From positions 28,011,686-28,075,685 of the forward strand of contig NC_043978.1 of assembly GCF_902148855.1 (NCBI RefSeq): a stretch of 64,000 nt of DNA, read 5' to 3'. Shown one piece after another: positions 37,601 to 50,158 of the stretch (position 1 is the first letter of the stretch; each line of letters opens with the position of its first letter). Under the pieces are notes generated by a model, which was not told the DNA's origin, did no database searches, and saw nothing but the letters and a program-made list of their open reading frames with translations. The position numbers and the translations under genes were made by a program. The stretch is from Sphaeramia orbicularis. Taxonomy: Eukaryota; Chordata; Actinopteri; Kurtiformes; Apogonidae.

Positions 37601-40600
37601 CCTCATTCTCCACCTCCAACTGCTTCAGCTTGGCTGAAGCCTTCACCGAAGTGGTCGATGGTCCGCCAAAGAAATTTGCATTGCCATAATATGCTCTGGT
37701 AAAATAGAAAGGACCATATAAGTTATAGCAAATTTTATCAACATTTTCAGAAAAGTGACAGAAGGAAACTAATTGACATGAATTTCCCTTTTCTTCTACA
37801 CCACTGACCTTGTGCCTGATGAAGGTTCTGTGGGTGGGAACCCAAAGCCATTGACGTGGAAAACAGAGTCTTCATACCAACCTGTAGGAAATATGACAAT
37901 GAGAGGTCAATGTTTATGATAATCTCATAATGTACACTAAGAAAGTTTCATTTCCCATTTATCTAATTTTCTTTACTCTTACCCTCTGCCAGTACAAAGC
38001 AGGACTCTGTGTACAAGCCGTTATGAAACTGGTGAGAAAGAATTAAAGAATACATCCTCTATAAAGGCACACAATTCTGCACAACTGAAAACAGTTTTTA
38101 TTGACAGGAAAAGGTTAAAAAATTAAAGGATATTGCTTTGGACATGTCCAGTTGTACAGTTCCACTTGGGTCCTCCAGATAGAATTTACCCTTAAAAATG
38201 TGAGAAATGTTTAAGGAAAATATAACAGTAAGCGACAACATGGTACTTTGGAGAATTTCCAAAAGTCATATTTTAATATAAACTTAGACTGAAACTGAAC
38301 TGACAGTGGACGGAGAACTCACCTCTTTCAGTTGTGTGATCATCCCCAAGACAATTACCTCCCCCAGTTTAGCTGTGCTGCCAAGCAATGCTTCTACTGT
38401 TTTTAGCTAAAAAAGACAAAACATAAAATATAAATAGGCTACAGAAAACCAATAAAATATTGTTCTAACACAAGACATTTTTACATTTATGTTTAATTTA
38501 AATTCCCAGCTATGAAACCGGTTTGGCACGGATAAACATGTCTAAATTAAAAAAAAAAAAAAGCACTCATATTAGCAGTTACACTAAATATACAGTCGCA
38601 TGTTCAATACATTAGATTCACACATGCTATTGTTTAGTTGTTGCTCTTTTATCTAGATCCATAAAACTATGGGACCCCAAAATATCCAGGCTGACCTCGA
38701 TCTACTGCAGGTCAGGCACTGATTTATACACCTGGATTTGATATTTCAGGTGCAGGTTCATTTTGCAAACAAATTACAGACATGTGCAAAATGGGATGTG
38801 ACCCCATCGTGTTCTAATTTTCCTCTTTATATTCTGTCCTCACAGATACATAAACTACAGTTTTAAAAAAATCTTTTTTTTCACTTTTTATTTACTATCC
38901 ATTTTTGCAGCCTAAGATGAGGGATGTATCTGGAAAATTGTGGATGGGGCATTGTTTGTTCTGTGCAAATTATTATGCTTGCTCTGTTTTTACCGTGCCT
39001 TTCTCCTCTGCTCCTCTACAGCTACAACAGCATATAATACATGGTAATGTTAGTTTTAAAATACTTAGCTAAGATCAACAAACAACCAAACAGACTCCTA
39101 CACAAACTTCATCCAAGCACACCAAATGTTACACAATCAACCTTTAAGATAACATGATAGAGAGTATCAAAGTCTGAAATTAAATACCTGAAATTTGTTG
39201 TGACCCTCTTCAACTGCACTTCCTATTGCAGGCGGGGTGAAGAGCTCATGCCGATGTACTCGCTACAAAACAGTTTTGGTTTTTTTGCATGAGTACGACG
39301 TTCTAACGGCAGCAGAATAAATGAGTGGCTTCTCCAACAGTTTACTAACCTGTTGTAAGATGGTATAGCGTTCTCTGAAGAGTTCACCTTTGTCTCTGGC
39401 CAAACCGCACAGACTGGGAGTCGGATGGCTTGTCATATTGATACTGAATTTAAAGAAGAAAAGAAAAAAAAACAGTTGAAACACTTTGGAGATGACCCAT
39501 CCCTTCAGGTAGCCTCGCACACTGTCTCTGGCCAGCTCCCAAAATGCCAAAACACTGGAAGTTTGTTTTGTACGAACAGAGCATCTGGACCGTGACACGT
39601 TGTCTCTTCTGCTTGATCTTTGTAGCATGCAGATCCAAAAAAAAAACCATTACAGAGAACTGTTTGACACCTTTTTTTTGTAGAAAAAAAAAGTAAAGAA
39701 AAAAAAGAAAAATTCCACCTATGGATTTCATGTAAAGCCCCCTAAACCTCTGGGTGGCACAGAATAATAATAATAATGGAATATCCCATTTAACCTCCTC
39801 GCTTCTAAGACTGGAAAGTTTAACAAAATGTGGAAATCCTTTTAGTGAGTATGGTGATGTGTATGTGTTTGACATTTAACCAGAACTTTGACTTCTACAT
39901 GAAATCCACAGTCATGGTTATGGAGCTAAATGATTCAGATGGATGGATGTAGTAAGAACTAAATTATCAAAGGTAATTGCAAACCTTTTTACCAACACAG
40001 ACAAAGACTTATGATAGAGAGCGCAAACAAATAATGGGATAAAGAGGCTTTTGACTATATAAGGTAAGTGGGCCAGCCAGGATTATTGTAAAAGACTTTT
40101 AGAGTTTAGGAGAGAAACTCAAAGATATACTTTTTCATTTTGGAATGAGGTTTGATGATCAATGGAACTACTTAAAGAGCTGTAATAAATATTCAAAAAT
40201 ACGGTAAATCTCTGACAATTTCTCTTTTGTGTACAAACTTTGTCAATCCGTCAATAAAAATTGGACTTTCTTATATGAGCAGCATTCTTCTGTGTTTTCT
40301 TTGTTTAGAGGTAAAAATCAATAACTATACTTTAAAAGCATGTGGGAACCCACAACATAACACTAGATCTGTTATGTAAGTCAAGAAAAAGAAGAAGAGT
40401 AATTAAACACAGTGTGTTACTTACGGGACAAATTTCTTTCGCTCCACACTATAAATGTATCTTGGCACATCGAAGGCTCCAATGATGTTGAAAACACTGT
40501 CACTGATAGAGAAAAAAAAGCACAAAGGTTATATTTGATTATGGCTACAGAGAAAAGTAGTACAATCCCATAACTGCTGCCTAATAATATAACATGCAAA

Positions 40601-41625
40601 GGAGTATGGCCTCTTATATCAACAAACTAACACTGTTAATTTTTGACTCTTTATGATCAAAACCAGTGACACATTAAAGTTCTGCGTAATGTGAGTTTCC
40701 AATAAATAAAAACCAATCACTTACAACAAGAAAAGATGTAGTGGTTGATACTGAACCATTTGTTGCTGTCCTACTTACATGGCTTCATTGCAAGACTGCG
40801 TACAATCCTGCACTGCACTTTCCAAGACAGAGAGCTCTATCATACTGGAGGACACTGAACACAACACAAAATATAGTCACACAATGAAAGCACAGACTGT
40901 GAGCTCATCACACTGCAGGGACAGGGACGTGTACTTCACTTACACGGCTGCTTTTCCACTGCATCCAGGACACGTTCAATAATATCATCCAGTTCAGATG
41001 GACTAACAGACTCCAACACCTCCACCAGGTATTTACTGGCTTCACTGAAAACAAATGAGGAAATACATCAAAACACATAATTTTCCGCACAACAATTCCA
41101 TGTTTTTGGTCCTTTTGACTGGTGTAAACATTAAAAAAATATAGAGGGAAATTCCATTCACTTTAATTAATGTTAACAACTGACTTTATTTCATGATGAG
41201 GTTAGTATTTACATTGTTCTTTGTGTTCTTGTAGCTTCAGGTGGATTGTGGTTGTTTTAAAGTGTAATACAGGTTATTTTTGAAAGAATGTCATATAGAA
41301 ATATCAGTCATTGCTTTTAAAAACTTACTCTTTTCTTAAAAGATACCATTTGTGAGTAAGGACTGTTTGCTTTATGGTTTCTATCAAAAAACAACAGCTT
41401 AAATGACAATGAAGAGAAAATAAAGTTAGCATCCGCATCCTGTCTACTCCTGCCTCTGCGTCAACAGAGTATTACCCTAATAGCAACTTTAGCATTAGCA
41501 ATAACTTCAGTAACGACAGTTTAACGATACGATAATATGGTCAAAAATACATACGGTCGCAGTATTAGTCCGCGCATCTTGAAGCCAGAAGTCACTTTTG
41601 CCTTTATTTTTCGTGCTACGTCCAT
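34698..41625 (-). CDS. pole2: POLE2, DNA polymerase epsilon subunit 2
   Basis: POLE2 is the B subunit of the leading-strand DNA polymerase epsilon and acts in the nucleus. Coding exons: 41625–41555, 41044–40944, 40854–40779, 40502–40425, 39443–39350, 39262–39188, 38406–38323, 38190–38134, 38031–37983, 37881–37809, 37695–37523, 36611–36522, 36423–36369, 36240–36184, 36106–36029, 35883–35775, 35160–34984, 34886–34819, 34716–34698. They sum to 527 residues, the same length as human. Recognisable blocks are the N-terminal helical domain (about 1–75), the OB-fold part ([15 protein letters not shown] near 195), and the inactive phosphoesterase domain (about 285–495, with [11 protein letters not shown] and NKMCRNCVR). 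The protein ends in SKLQGL where human ends SKLQGF. One intron, 38032–38133, has AT–AC ends. The gene is head to head with KLHDC1. Confidence 0.97.
36901..37293. mobile_element. hAT-like MITE in a POLE2 intron
   Basis: The ends AGAGGTCAACTGATATAGG and CCGATATAATTGGTCTAC are inverted relatives of the common fish end that reads GAGGTCGACCGATAT. The inside has mirrored ATATCGGC phrases. It seems to interrupt an older repeat whose tail, TGACAATAAAGATTTATTC, ends near 37465. No exact target duplication was found. Confidence 0.55.
38032..38133 (-). other. pole2: U12-type AT–AC intron of POLE2
   Basis: Read on the minus strand the intron begins ATATCCTTT, the exact U12 AT–AC donor consensus, and ends TCTTTCTCAC. 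A branch-site match, TTCTTTAAT (consensus TTCCTTAAC), puts its adenosine about 11 bases before the AC end. Splicing joins codon GCA to CAG, giving KAQFH as in human POLE2. Using the later AG instead would lose the glutamine. No GT donor is available at this exon end. Confidence 0.93.
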
Positions 41626-41702
41626 GTCCACAGCGTCAGTGTTTAACTTAAGGTTTGGCGCTAAATGTCAGATTCACTTCCGCCTGTATTACATCACTTC
41701 CG
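41626..41702 (-). promoter_or_regulatory. POLE2 proximal promoter with E2F and ETS sites
   Basis: The sequence TTTGGCGC (41654–41661) is an exact match to the E2F consensus TTTSGCGC and lies about 30 bp upstream of the POLE2 start codon. Two CTTCCG cores (41677–41682 and 41697–41702) fit ETS sites. E2F control is well known for replication genes. The link is inferred from position. Confidence 0.6.
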
Positions 41703-42212
41703 CTGAAGGGAAATCCACAACACTGTATGTACAAATGTTTTACAAATGTGTTACAAATGTTTACACATACGTAGATTGAAACTGTGAATAAAAACACCTA
41801 GGTCAAAAGTACCTACTGTTTTCACGGCGGAAAAATATAAATATAATTATAAGTAATATCAATGTTATAGAAATATTTTTTGAGCACATTAGCTTTTGAT
41901 TTATTTTTAGTTTTAGTTTCCATTATTTTGCTTATGGTCTATGCCTGGCTTCTGGCCATAATGCAGATTGGACAGAGAGTGGATTTTTTTTCAACATTGT
42001 TTTGATGGAGGAAGAGTCAGAAAACATGCAGATATGGGTGGATGAAAAGCCCAAAAATTGTTATCTCAATTTATTTTCAGTATTGGTGATGGGTTTCTCT
42101 TGCCATTTGACTAACAACTTTGCATGCATCCATAATGGTGTACCTGTAGTATCACACTATTTTGAAAATACCTTAAAGAAAAAAATCTGTTTTTCTACGT
42201 TTTCAATAAAAG

Positions 42213-42250
<38 letters not shown>

Positions 42251-42297
42251 CAATACACCGTCTCCTAGGCTAAGGGTAATCTATCTGATCTGATTTT

Positions 42298-42329
<32 letters not shown>

Positions 42330-42798
42330 TATAACATGCAAAGAAACAAAATAAAACAAAACAAAATCAACAAAATAAGACATTTAAATAGACAGAATCT
42401 ATCTTCAAGTACATACAAGTCTGAATTTTGCATGGCTGAAAAGGAGTAGGAAGAAGTATAAATTCAGTAAGTAATATTTCTTTCAGAGTTGTAGGGTAAG
42501 CTATAGCACATTTAATACCTGAAGCAGATAATTTCTTTTAAAAATGTAGATTAGTAGAATCAAAGTTGTATATAAATATGTATATTATTTATGCTTTTAT
42601 TTGTGATGGTTAGACTTATGTGAGAAGGCATAATGCGATTACGAAAACATTGCAATATGACTCTTCCTAATTAAGTATAATGCAGAAAACACTGATGATT
42701 CCGTGTATTCATAAAATAGAACAAAACAAAATAAAACAAAATAAAATAAAATAAAATAAAAACGGGCGCTTGAATAATAGTTTTATTTTGAAAAGCCA
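41703..42798. other. POLE2–KLHDC1 interval, A-tailed stretch and microsatellites
   Basis: AATAAA at 42204–42209 is followed after four bases by 35 adenines (42214–42248), the look of a retroposed tail on the plus strand. The stretch before it has no family I recognise and I found no target duplication. TGAT repeats (about 42300–42329) and an AAAAT-type repeat (about 42720–42762) follow. No exon is seen. Confidence 0.55.
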
Positions 42799-42928
42799 CA
42801 CCCGGAAGTTGTGTTTTATTTTGTAGTAAACAATGCTATGTCAGTGTTTGTGGCTCTGGAACGAGAACCTGCTTTGACATTACGTGTGTAAAACATGAAA
42901 GAAACGAGTCGAATTTAGCTCGTACACC
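42799..42928 (+). promoter_or_regulatory. KLHDC1 promoter and noncoding first exon
   Basis: An ETS-like CCGGAAG (42802–42808) lies close to a likely noncoding exon ending at the donor ACC|GTGAGTATT (42928). The matching acceptor TATACCAG ends at 43206, six bases before the KLHDC1 start codon. The exact transcription start is not visible. Confidence 0.5.
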
Positions 42929-43212
42929 GTGAGTATTCTTCATATGTGTAAATATGTCACTGTTTTCTTTTCGTCCAGAATGAGCCTTTTGTCAAACTGC
43001 TTTATCATGAAGCTGTAAACAGAACAGTGCAAAAAGCTTCTATGTTGTGAAATGTCAACATCCACAGGGAGGTGTTTGTGTTCAGGTTCCTCTTCTGTTG
43101 GTATGTGTCATATTATCTTCCGTGTAGCTGCAGGTATGCGGCATTTTTAGGCAGGTTTGTGTCATTTTCTGCTCACAGGCTCGTCTTCTCTGTCTATTTA
43201 TACCAGCCAGTC

Positions 43213-46200
43213 ATGGACTCCGCTTTGGAGAGACACTGCTCTGAGCTGGTGGCCCGAGAGAGGAGCGGACACACGGCTGTGCTGCGGGAAAACCTGCTCT
43301 ATGTGTGGGGAGGATACATGGTAGGATGAAAACAAACACAGCTCTCATCTTATTCTAAATCAAATTATAAGGGTGCATGATTGATGTCAGCACAAGTGGG
43401 GACAGAAAAACAAACATAATGTCATAGATTTTTTTTTTTTTTTTTTTTAGTTTAGTTCATTTCAGACACAGACATAATACAGAACATATGGAAGAAAAAA
43501 AATTATTAAATAAAAAATACACAAATAAAAAATCAAATAATAGAAAAAAATAGAAAAATAGATTCAGTTAATCTACAGTAATAATAACAGTAATAACAAT
43601 GTCATTCCTCAGACCTCACCTGTAGCTCTGAAGGTAGGATTGGATCATCATAAAGATATTCTTGTCTGCAGGTTTTCATAATTACCATGATAAATGTCAA
43701 TGAATCAGAATCTGTAGTGTCATCATACACAAGGTACAGCAAAGTTAAGTGCAATCCCACACAGTGCAATAATGCAATCCTAACAAATAGACAAAATATA
43801 TACAATATATAGCTGTGGAAAAAATTATTAGACCACCCCTTGTTTTCTTCAATTTCTTGTTCATTTTAATGCCCAGTACAACTAAAGGTACATTTGTCTG
43901 GACAAATATAATGATAACAACAAAAATAGCTCATAAGAGTTTCATTTCAGAGCTGATATCTATCAGTTTTCCATGGTTTCTTGGTAATAACCAAAATTAC
44001 TTACGTTCTTAGATCAATAGCTATGGCATTGTGCTTCCAAAAACAGTGCTTTTAGGTATTCCATGTTTTCTTTTCTGTCTGTTTTAGTCACATGATACAC
44101 ACAGGAGTTAGTACTTGATTGCATAACCATTGTTTCTGATGACTTTAATGGTCTAATAATTTTTTCCATGACTGTATATGTGTAAGTGTGTGTATAGAAA
44201 ATGGTCTTTAAAGTTCATAGGTTGGTTTTTAAGAGAATAGATGCTTTGAGTTTTCAACTGTCAAGAGGAAAATGCCATAAAAGGTGCAACAAAACATTTA
44301 AGACAAAAGTATGTAAAAGACAAAACAAGAGGAACTATGGATTCCACAACATTAAATGAAGAGAAAGCATGCTTTGAGTTTTCATCCACTAAGGTGAAAA
44401 GGATGTAAGAGATGCAACGAGTCTAAAATGACAATGAAACAATGATGAAAAAATAAGACTAAAATGAAATAAAAGTTGAAACTAGGCTAAAACTACACAA
44501 AAGACACTAGACGAAATAAACAAAACAAGACATACTCTGGATTCAACATTAAATAAAGAAACTGAATGCTTTGAGTTCTCCCTCAACAAAATGAAAACAA
44601 CATAAAAGTTTGTTATTTCTGATTGGAAACCCTCAGAACATTTTTAGAGAACATCAGAATCAGTCATATTAAAAATAAAATACTCGTTCAACATGAAAAT
44701 ACACTTCAGTAAAATAAGTTAAACAACAAAACACTGAACATTTTTGAATATTTTAATTCGCAGTGTACACAGAATAAACCATGAAAACAAAACAAAATCA
44801 TATCATGATAATATTTTTATCAACCACCCCCACCTGAAGGTCCAACTGCTCCTCCTTCCCCCTGCCCAACAACATCTGCACAGGACTTATTAATTTCCTA
44901 CCTGTAACAAACGATTTATTGATGAATAAGATCTCCATAAGCATAACACGAGGATTCACAGTCTATTTTATCATCCTGTTCTAATTCTGTAACCTAATAC
45001 CGTGTTTACTGCATGGGTCGGCAAACTTTGCAATCCAAAGAACCCTATTAGGACAGAAAAAGAAAACCAAAAGTGTCTGGAGTCAAAAGATAGCCTACTC
45101 TTATACCTTTCCTCAAACTGGTGAGTATTTAAGAAGCTCTTTAGGATTAGTTTGTACAGAATATGTGGAAAATAAAACTAAGTTTCAGTACATTTACAGA
45201 ACTACAAAAAAATGACAAAACTAAAGAAAACAGTGATATTTGTCAGTATTTATGTTTGATGCAAAAATCAGCTGGTAACTGAAGGTTTTCTTTGCAATGG
45301 AGAATACAGATGAATACCTTCAGTGTGGCAAAATTAAAAAGTAGTCTACTTTTGCTACTAATACTTTTTTAATTATTATTCTTTTGGCGTAGAGCCTACA
45401 TTTTTACAGCTGCATAACATCTGAATCCCTTTATTGCTTTGACAAAATGTGTACAAAAAAAGGTGTTATTCATTTCCATATGTTTTTTGACAAAGCTATA
45501 TTGAGCCACTGGAAAAGGGCCCAAGAGCCATATGTGGCCATGGAGCCACAGGTTGCCTACCCCTGGTCTAGTTGATGTTAATTATTACTGTATATATATG
45601 TCGTTAGTAGTAACTGACATGTTCAATTCCTTACAGTCAGTTGCCGATGATGAAATTTTCCTTCCTAATGATGAGATCTGGAAGTATGACCTGGAACAAG
45701 GTGTATGGTAAGAGTTTTAAATCTATTCTTGAAATGCCTGCATGTTGCCAAAATTGCAGTGACTGTAAAATGTATGACATATGAATTATAGAGATATTCT
45801 TCAAGTTTATTGTGTAAAATTTAGTTGCATCTGGCACTGAAGTGGAAAACTGAAACTAACCAAAACCTGTCATTCACCATCCCTTATGGTGGCCACTAAA
45901 AACATGAAAATAAAGGCTTTTTATGGATCCACCTTTTAGTTTGTACAGTTTTCCTTAACAGTACAAGCACTCAAAAAAAGTAAGCCATACCATCTTTTTG
46001 AGGAATATCCACACTCCAATTTAGTAATAAAAACACATATAAAGTCTAAAAGACCTTAACAGCTACTAGTGACCAAAAGTATCTTAAATATCTTAAATTA
46101 TTATCTTAAATATTTAATAATGTATGAACTACTGATCCTATCAATACATTGAAATAATTCAGTTCAAATGCAGTTTTTCAGCTACAACTTATAAAACCCA

Positions 46201-47446
46201 TGTACTGTAGTTTGACAAATGACTGTGGTTCTAGACACTAGGTTTAATGTTCCATTAATGATATATTTTTGTATGAAAAAGTCACTTTTTGCTTCAGTTT
46301 TCTCTGTTTTGACATAATAACATTTAAATTTACCACATGGTTAGTAAATTAAATATAGGAAAATATCTTCTTTTTACTGAAAAAATGCAAAAGGCAGAAG
46401 ATATTGTAATAAATGGTGATAAATGACTTAGGAAAGGTGGATTTGGAAGTAGTAGTTCAAGGTCTTTAAGGGTTAACTCTAGATGCCACCTGCCATCAAA
46501 ACATGCATCTGTAGATATAAACTGCTTATTCTACGGTAAGAAAAACACAATTTCCAAGTTTATATTCTGTTTCTTCACCTAGAACCTAAATCTCATACTC
46601 TGAACCTCATACACATTCAATATTTACTTAGATATTGATGTCGTTGTTGTAAGATGCGTCTTGTTGTAAGTGAATGTAACATAAAATGGTTCTGTTTCTG
46701 AAGGGAAGTGTTCCACATGAAAGGGGAAGTCCCGCCCTCCATGTCTGGAACCTGTGGCTGCAGCCTCAATGAGCACATGTACATATTCGGAGGCTGTGAC
46801 GACAATGGACAGACCAATCAGGTGAAGCTATGAGATAGATTAACACCTATACCAGTGCTTCCCAACCTTTTTTGGCTCGTGATCCCATTTTAACATCACA
46901 AATTTCTGGCAAAAGAAATCTTTCCATTCTCTGTTTGGTCTGGTTTTCTGACTGCGACTGTGTGCAGGTTGAAGTGTAGTAGCTAACGCACGCGGTCACA
47001 TGATCGTGTTAATCAAGATATGCCCTCTCAGATATTATATCCTGCATTTTATTTGGACTTGATTTTATTAGGAAAAGTGTGTGGTGTTTTAATTACAATG
47101 AAATATATATTGAATCACTAATTTTTTTTTTTTTTTGCTAATTTTAAAAAAATGTTATCAATTACTAGAAATTTCTGGCAACCCCATTTGAATTCCAGGC
47201 ATTGGAATTCCAGTCACGACCCCAAGGTTGAAAAACACTAACCTATACTGATAATTAGTCTCTATCCTTGACCTAATTTAAATGGTAGCAGAAGCAGTTT
47301 ATTGTTTTGTTCAAAGTGTTTTTATTACATATCGAGTCATTCAGAAAAGCATAAAACAGTCATTGTTTTTTGGGGTTTTTTTATACCCAAACCCATAAAC
47401 ATTCCCACCCTGTTGCACCATAAAAAATATAACTGACAATAATTGA

Positions 47447-47477
<31 letters not shown>

Positions 47478-50115
47478 ATACATACATAAGGAAGGAACAT
47501 AGATATTAGTCACAAACTTGTATTAATAAGACTACTATGGAATGAGTGAGGGATCTGCCTCTTTTATGTGATTCAGAACAGGTTGCCAGGCACTGAAAAA
47601 CTTAACACATCCTCTTATAGAATGTCTGATTTTTTTCCAATGTCAAATGATGTAAAAGATCCAGACACCAAGACTTAAATGTTGTTTATCTTTCCATTTA
47701 AGTAGCATTAGTCTACAAGCTAGAAGAGTGATGAAGGCAATTAGATTTTTAGATTTTTGGTTAAAATGAGAAGAATGTGATGTAATGCCAAATATTGCAA
47801 TTGAGAAGCAGGTTATTGTGCAGCTGCTCCATCACTGGCTTCACAACTTCAACTGTATTTATTTATAGAGCACTTTTCATATACAACACCACCCAAAGTC
47901 ACAGAGTAAGATCAAGACAATCAGACAAAGAAGATTTATTGAGCAGCTTTTTTGTTCTTTTTATAAAACAGCAGCACTGATGGCCAAAAATATCCAAATA
48001 TTCTATCAGCTGAATTACTCTCAAATTATTTCCTCTAAAATGTTCAGTCTGTCTGACATAAAAATATGTTTGAGGAAGTATGGGTGATTGCTTAAACAAG
48101 CGATGACTGTTTTCCTCCAAACAGATCTACTGTGTCGACCTGACAGACGGAAATTACACGTGGAGGAAGATCATACATGACATTGGTTCTGCTCCTTCAC
48201 CTCGAGACAAGTTGTCCTGCTGGGTTTATAACGGAAGGTAGTGTCCACTGTAACTGACTGCTGTTGTTCAGTTAACGTATGATACTCATTGTGTTTTGTT
48301 TTGTTTTTTTCTGTTTTCCAGAATCATCTACTTTGGCGGATATGGTCACAAGCTACTCAGCAGCGTCGACAGCGAGAATAAAACCTTTATTGTAGATGAA
48401 GCATCATGGGTAACATAAAATATCAACCTGTGTCCCTGCACTTTTTTTTTTTCTTTTTCTTTATTTGTGATACAGTTAACAAGACATAGTGGACAGAAAA
48501 ACAACAACAACAAATAAACAAAAGCAAAATCAAGCAAATAAACAAAACAACAACAAAATAATGACAAACAACAACAAAGACAACATCATATTACAGTGAA
48601 AAAGATAATAAATATAAGGAGCAGCTAAACAATATAGACTGATTAGGGGTGTACAGAAAAGGGGAAGGGGGGAGAGTGAATGAAAATGAGAAAGGGGGGT
48701 GAGAGGGAAAATAGTAATTATTATAGTAATGATAATAACAACAACACAACAATATATAGTAATAATACCAATAGTCTAATTTGCTAGTATCATTGTGGTG
48801 GTGGTAGCGGCAGAGGCACCCACAATGCAAAAATGGGTTAAATAATTAAATATTTATGATAATTTATATCAGTTACTATCAGTTTGAGTTTATATTAATT
48901 ATTTTAAATTGCTTTGTCCCTGCACTTTTGTTAAAACTCCAACCAAGTCCATGTAAAAGTCCAACCACGTGACTGTGCGATGTCCTTTCTGCAGTGACAC
49001 AGCAGGAGTGATCCATCCTAAAACGCCTCCTTATTCTGTGTCCTAAGTATTTTACCAACATTAATGATTCACTTATTTGCTTTTGTTGAATTATTGTGTT
49101 GTTTTGTAGGTCGGGGATGTCTTCTGGGGATGGAACAACGAGGTCCATATATTTGACCCCACACAGGCCAGTTGGACCGAACCACGAATCCATGTAAGTT
49201 ATTTAAGATGATTCATATTCAGTATTTAATGCAGTAGACAGGCTTGTTTATATGGGGTATGTACCTGTGGGCTGTCCCTCACCAAAGATGACAAATTGTA
49301 GTGATATATTTGGTCATGAATTAAAAAAGTAGCAGTCTTACATCATAGTGAGAGTGGTTCACAGGTGGCCATTGATGATATAACCAACATCTACTTAACA
49401 ACCAATATAAAAATCAGCATGAAATGACACATTGATCAATACGCCGTGTGACTTTATGTGGCTAAAAATACTGTCCAGAGCAGTTTTGGCACAATTGTCA
49501 CACCAAGTTTGACTGTTTTCCTGAGTCGTGACCTGGTGCTCATTCTTTGTTCATCCTCAACTATGGTTTTATTCTGCATATAAATATCACTTTTGAACAC
49601 AGACAGATGACGAGCACTCTTTATGTGTTGTTCTTGTACAGCTAGCTTCACTGAATCCTGACATTTAACCTTCTCTAAGTGATTTATCACCCTTTATTCT
49701 AATATTATCTTCTGCGTTATGCCTTTTTCAGTTAAAACCAGGCATTGTCCTATATTTAATTTGCTGATCATGTGGATGTTCATAAAAGCTCAGAGTAAAT
49801 TCAAAGGTTATTATATCAAAACAAAGGAAACTGAAAAAAAAAGTAAATGATCCAACAACATTATAAATAATTAAGTGGCTTTTCTCATGTCTAATAGTTT
49901 CAGTTGTGTCCCGGTGTATGTAATGTGAAAATGATGTGAATATCTATGTTTTTTTTTTTTTTAATTGAAAAGCGTCAGATTTTCTTGCTGGATATGTAAG
50001 CCTTCCTAAGCTTGAGGAAAATGCTAGATCCCAGACAGAACCTAAACCTCCTGAAAACCATTTAATGTACTTTTAATGATATTTATTTTGACACCCATGG
50101 CAAAACCAAATACAC

Positions 50116-50158
<43 letters not shown>

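Noticed and set aside
42002-42268. Open frame that ends in a run of lysines
   Set aside because: The lysines come from the A-run; no homologous protein is recognised.
48591-48830. Minus-strand Tyr/Ser-rich open frame
   Set aside because: It lies in simple-sequence blocks of a repeat.
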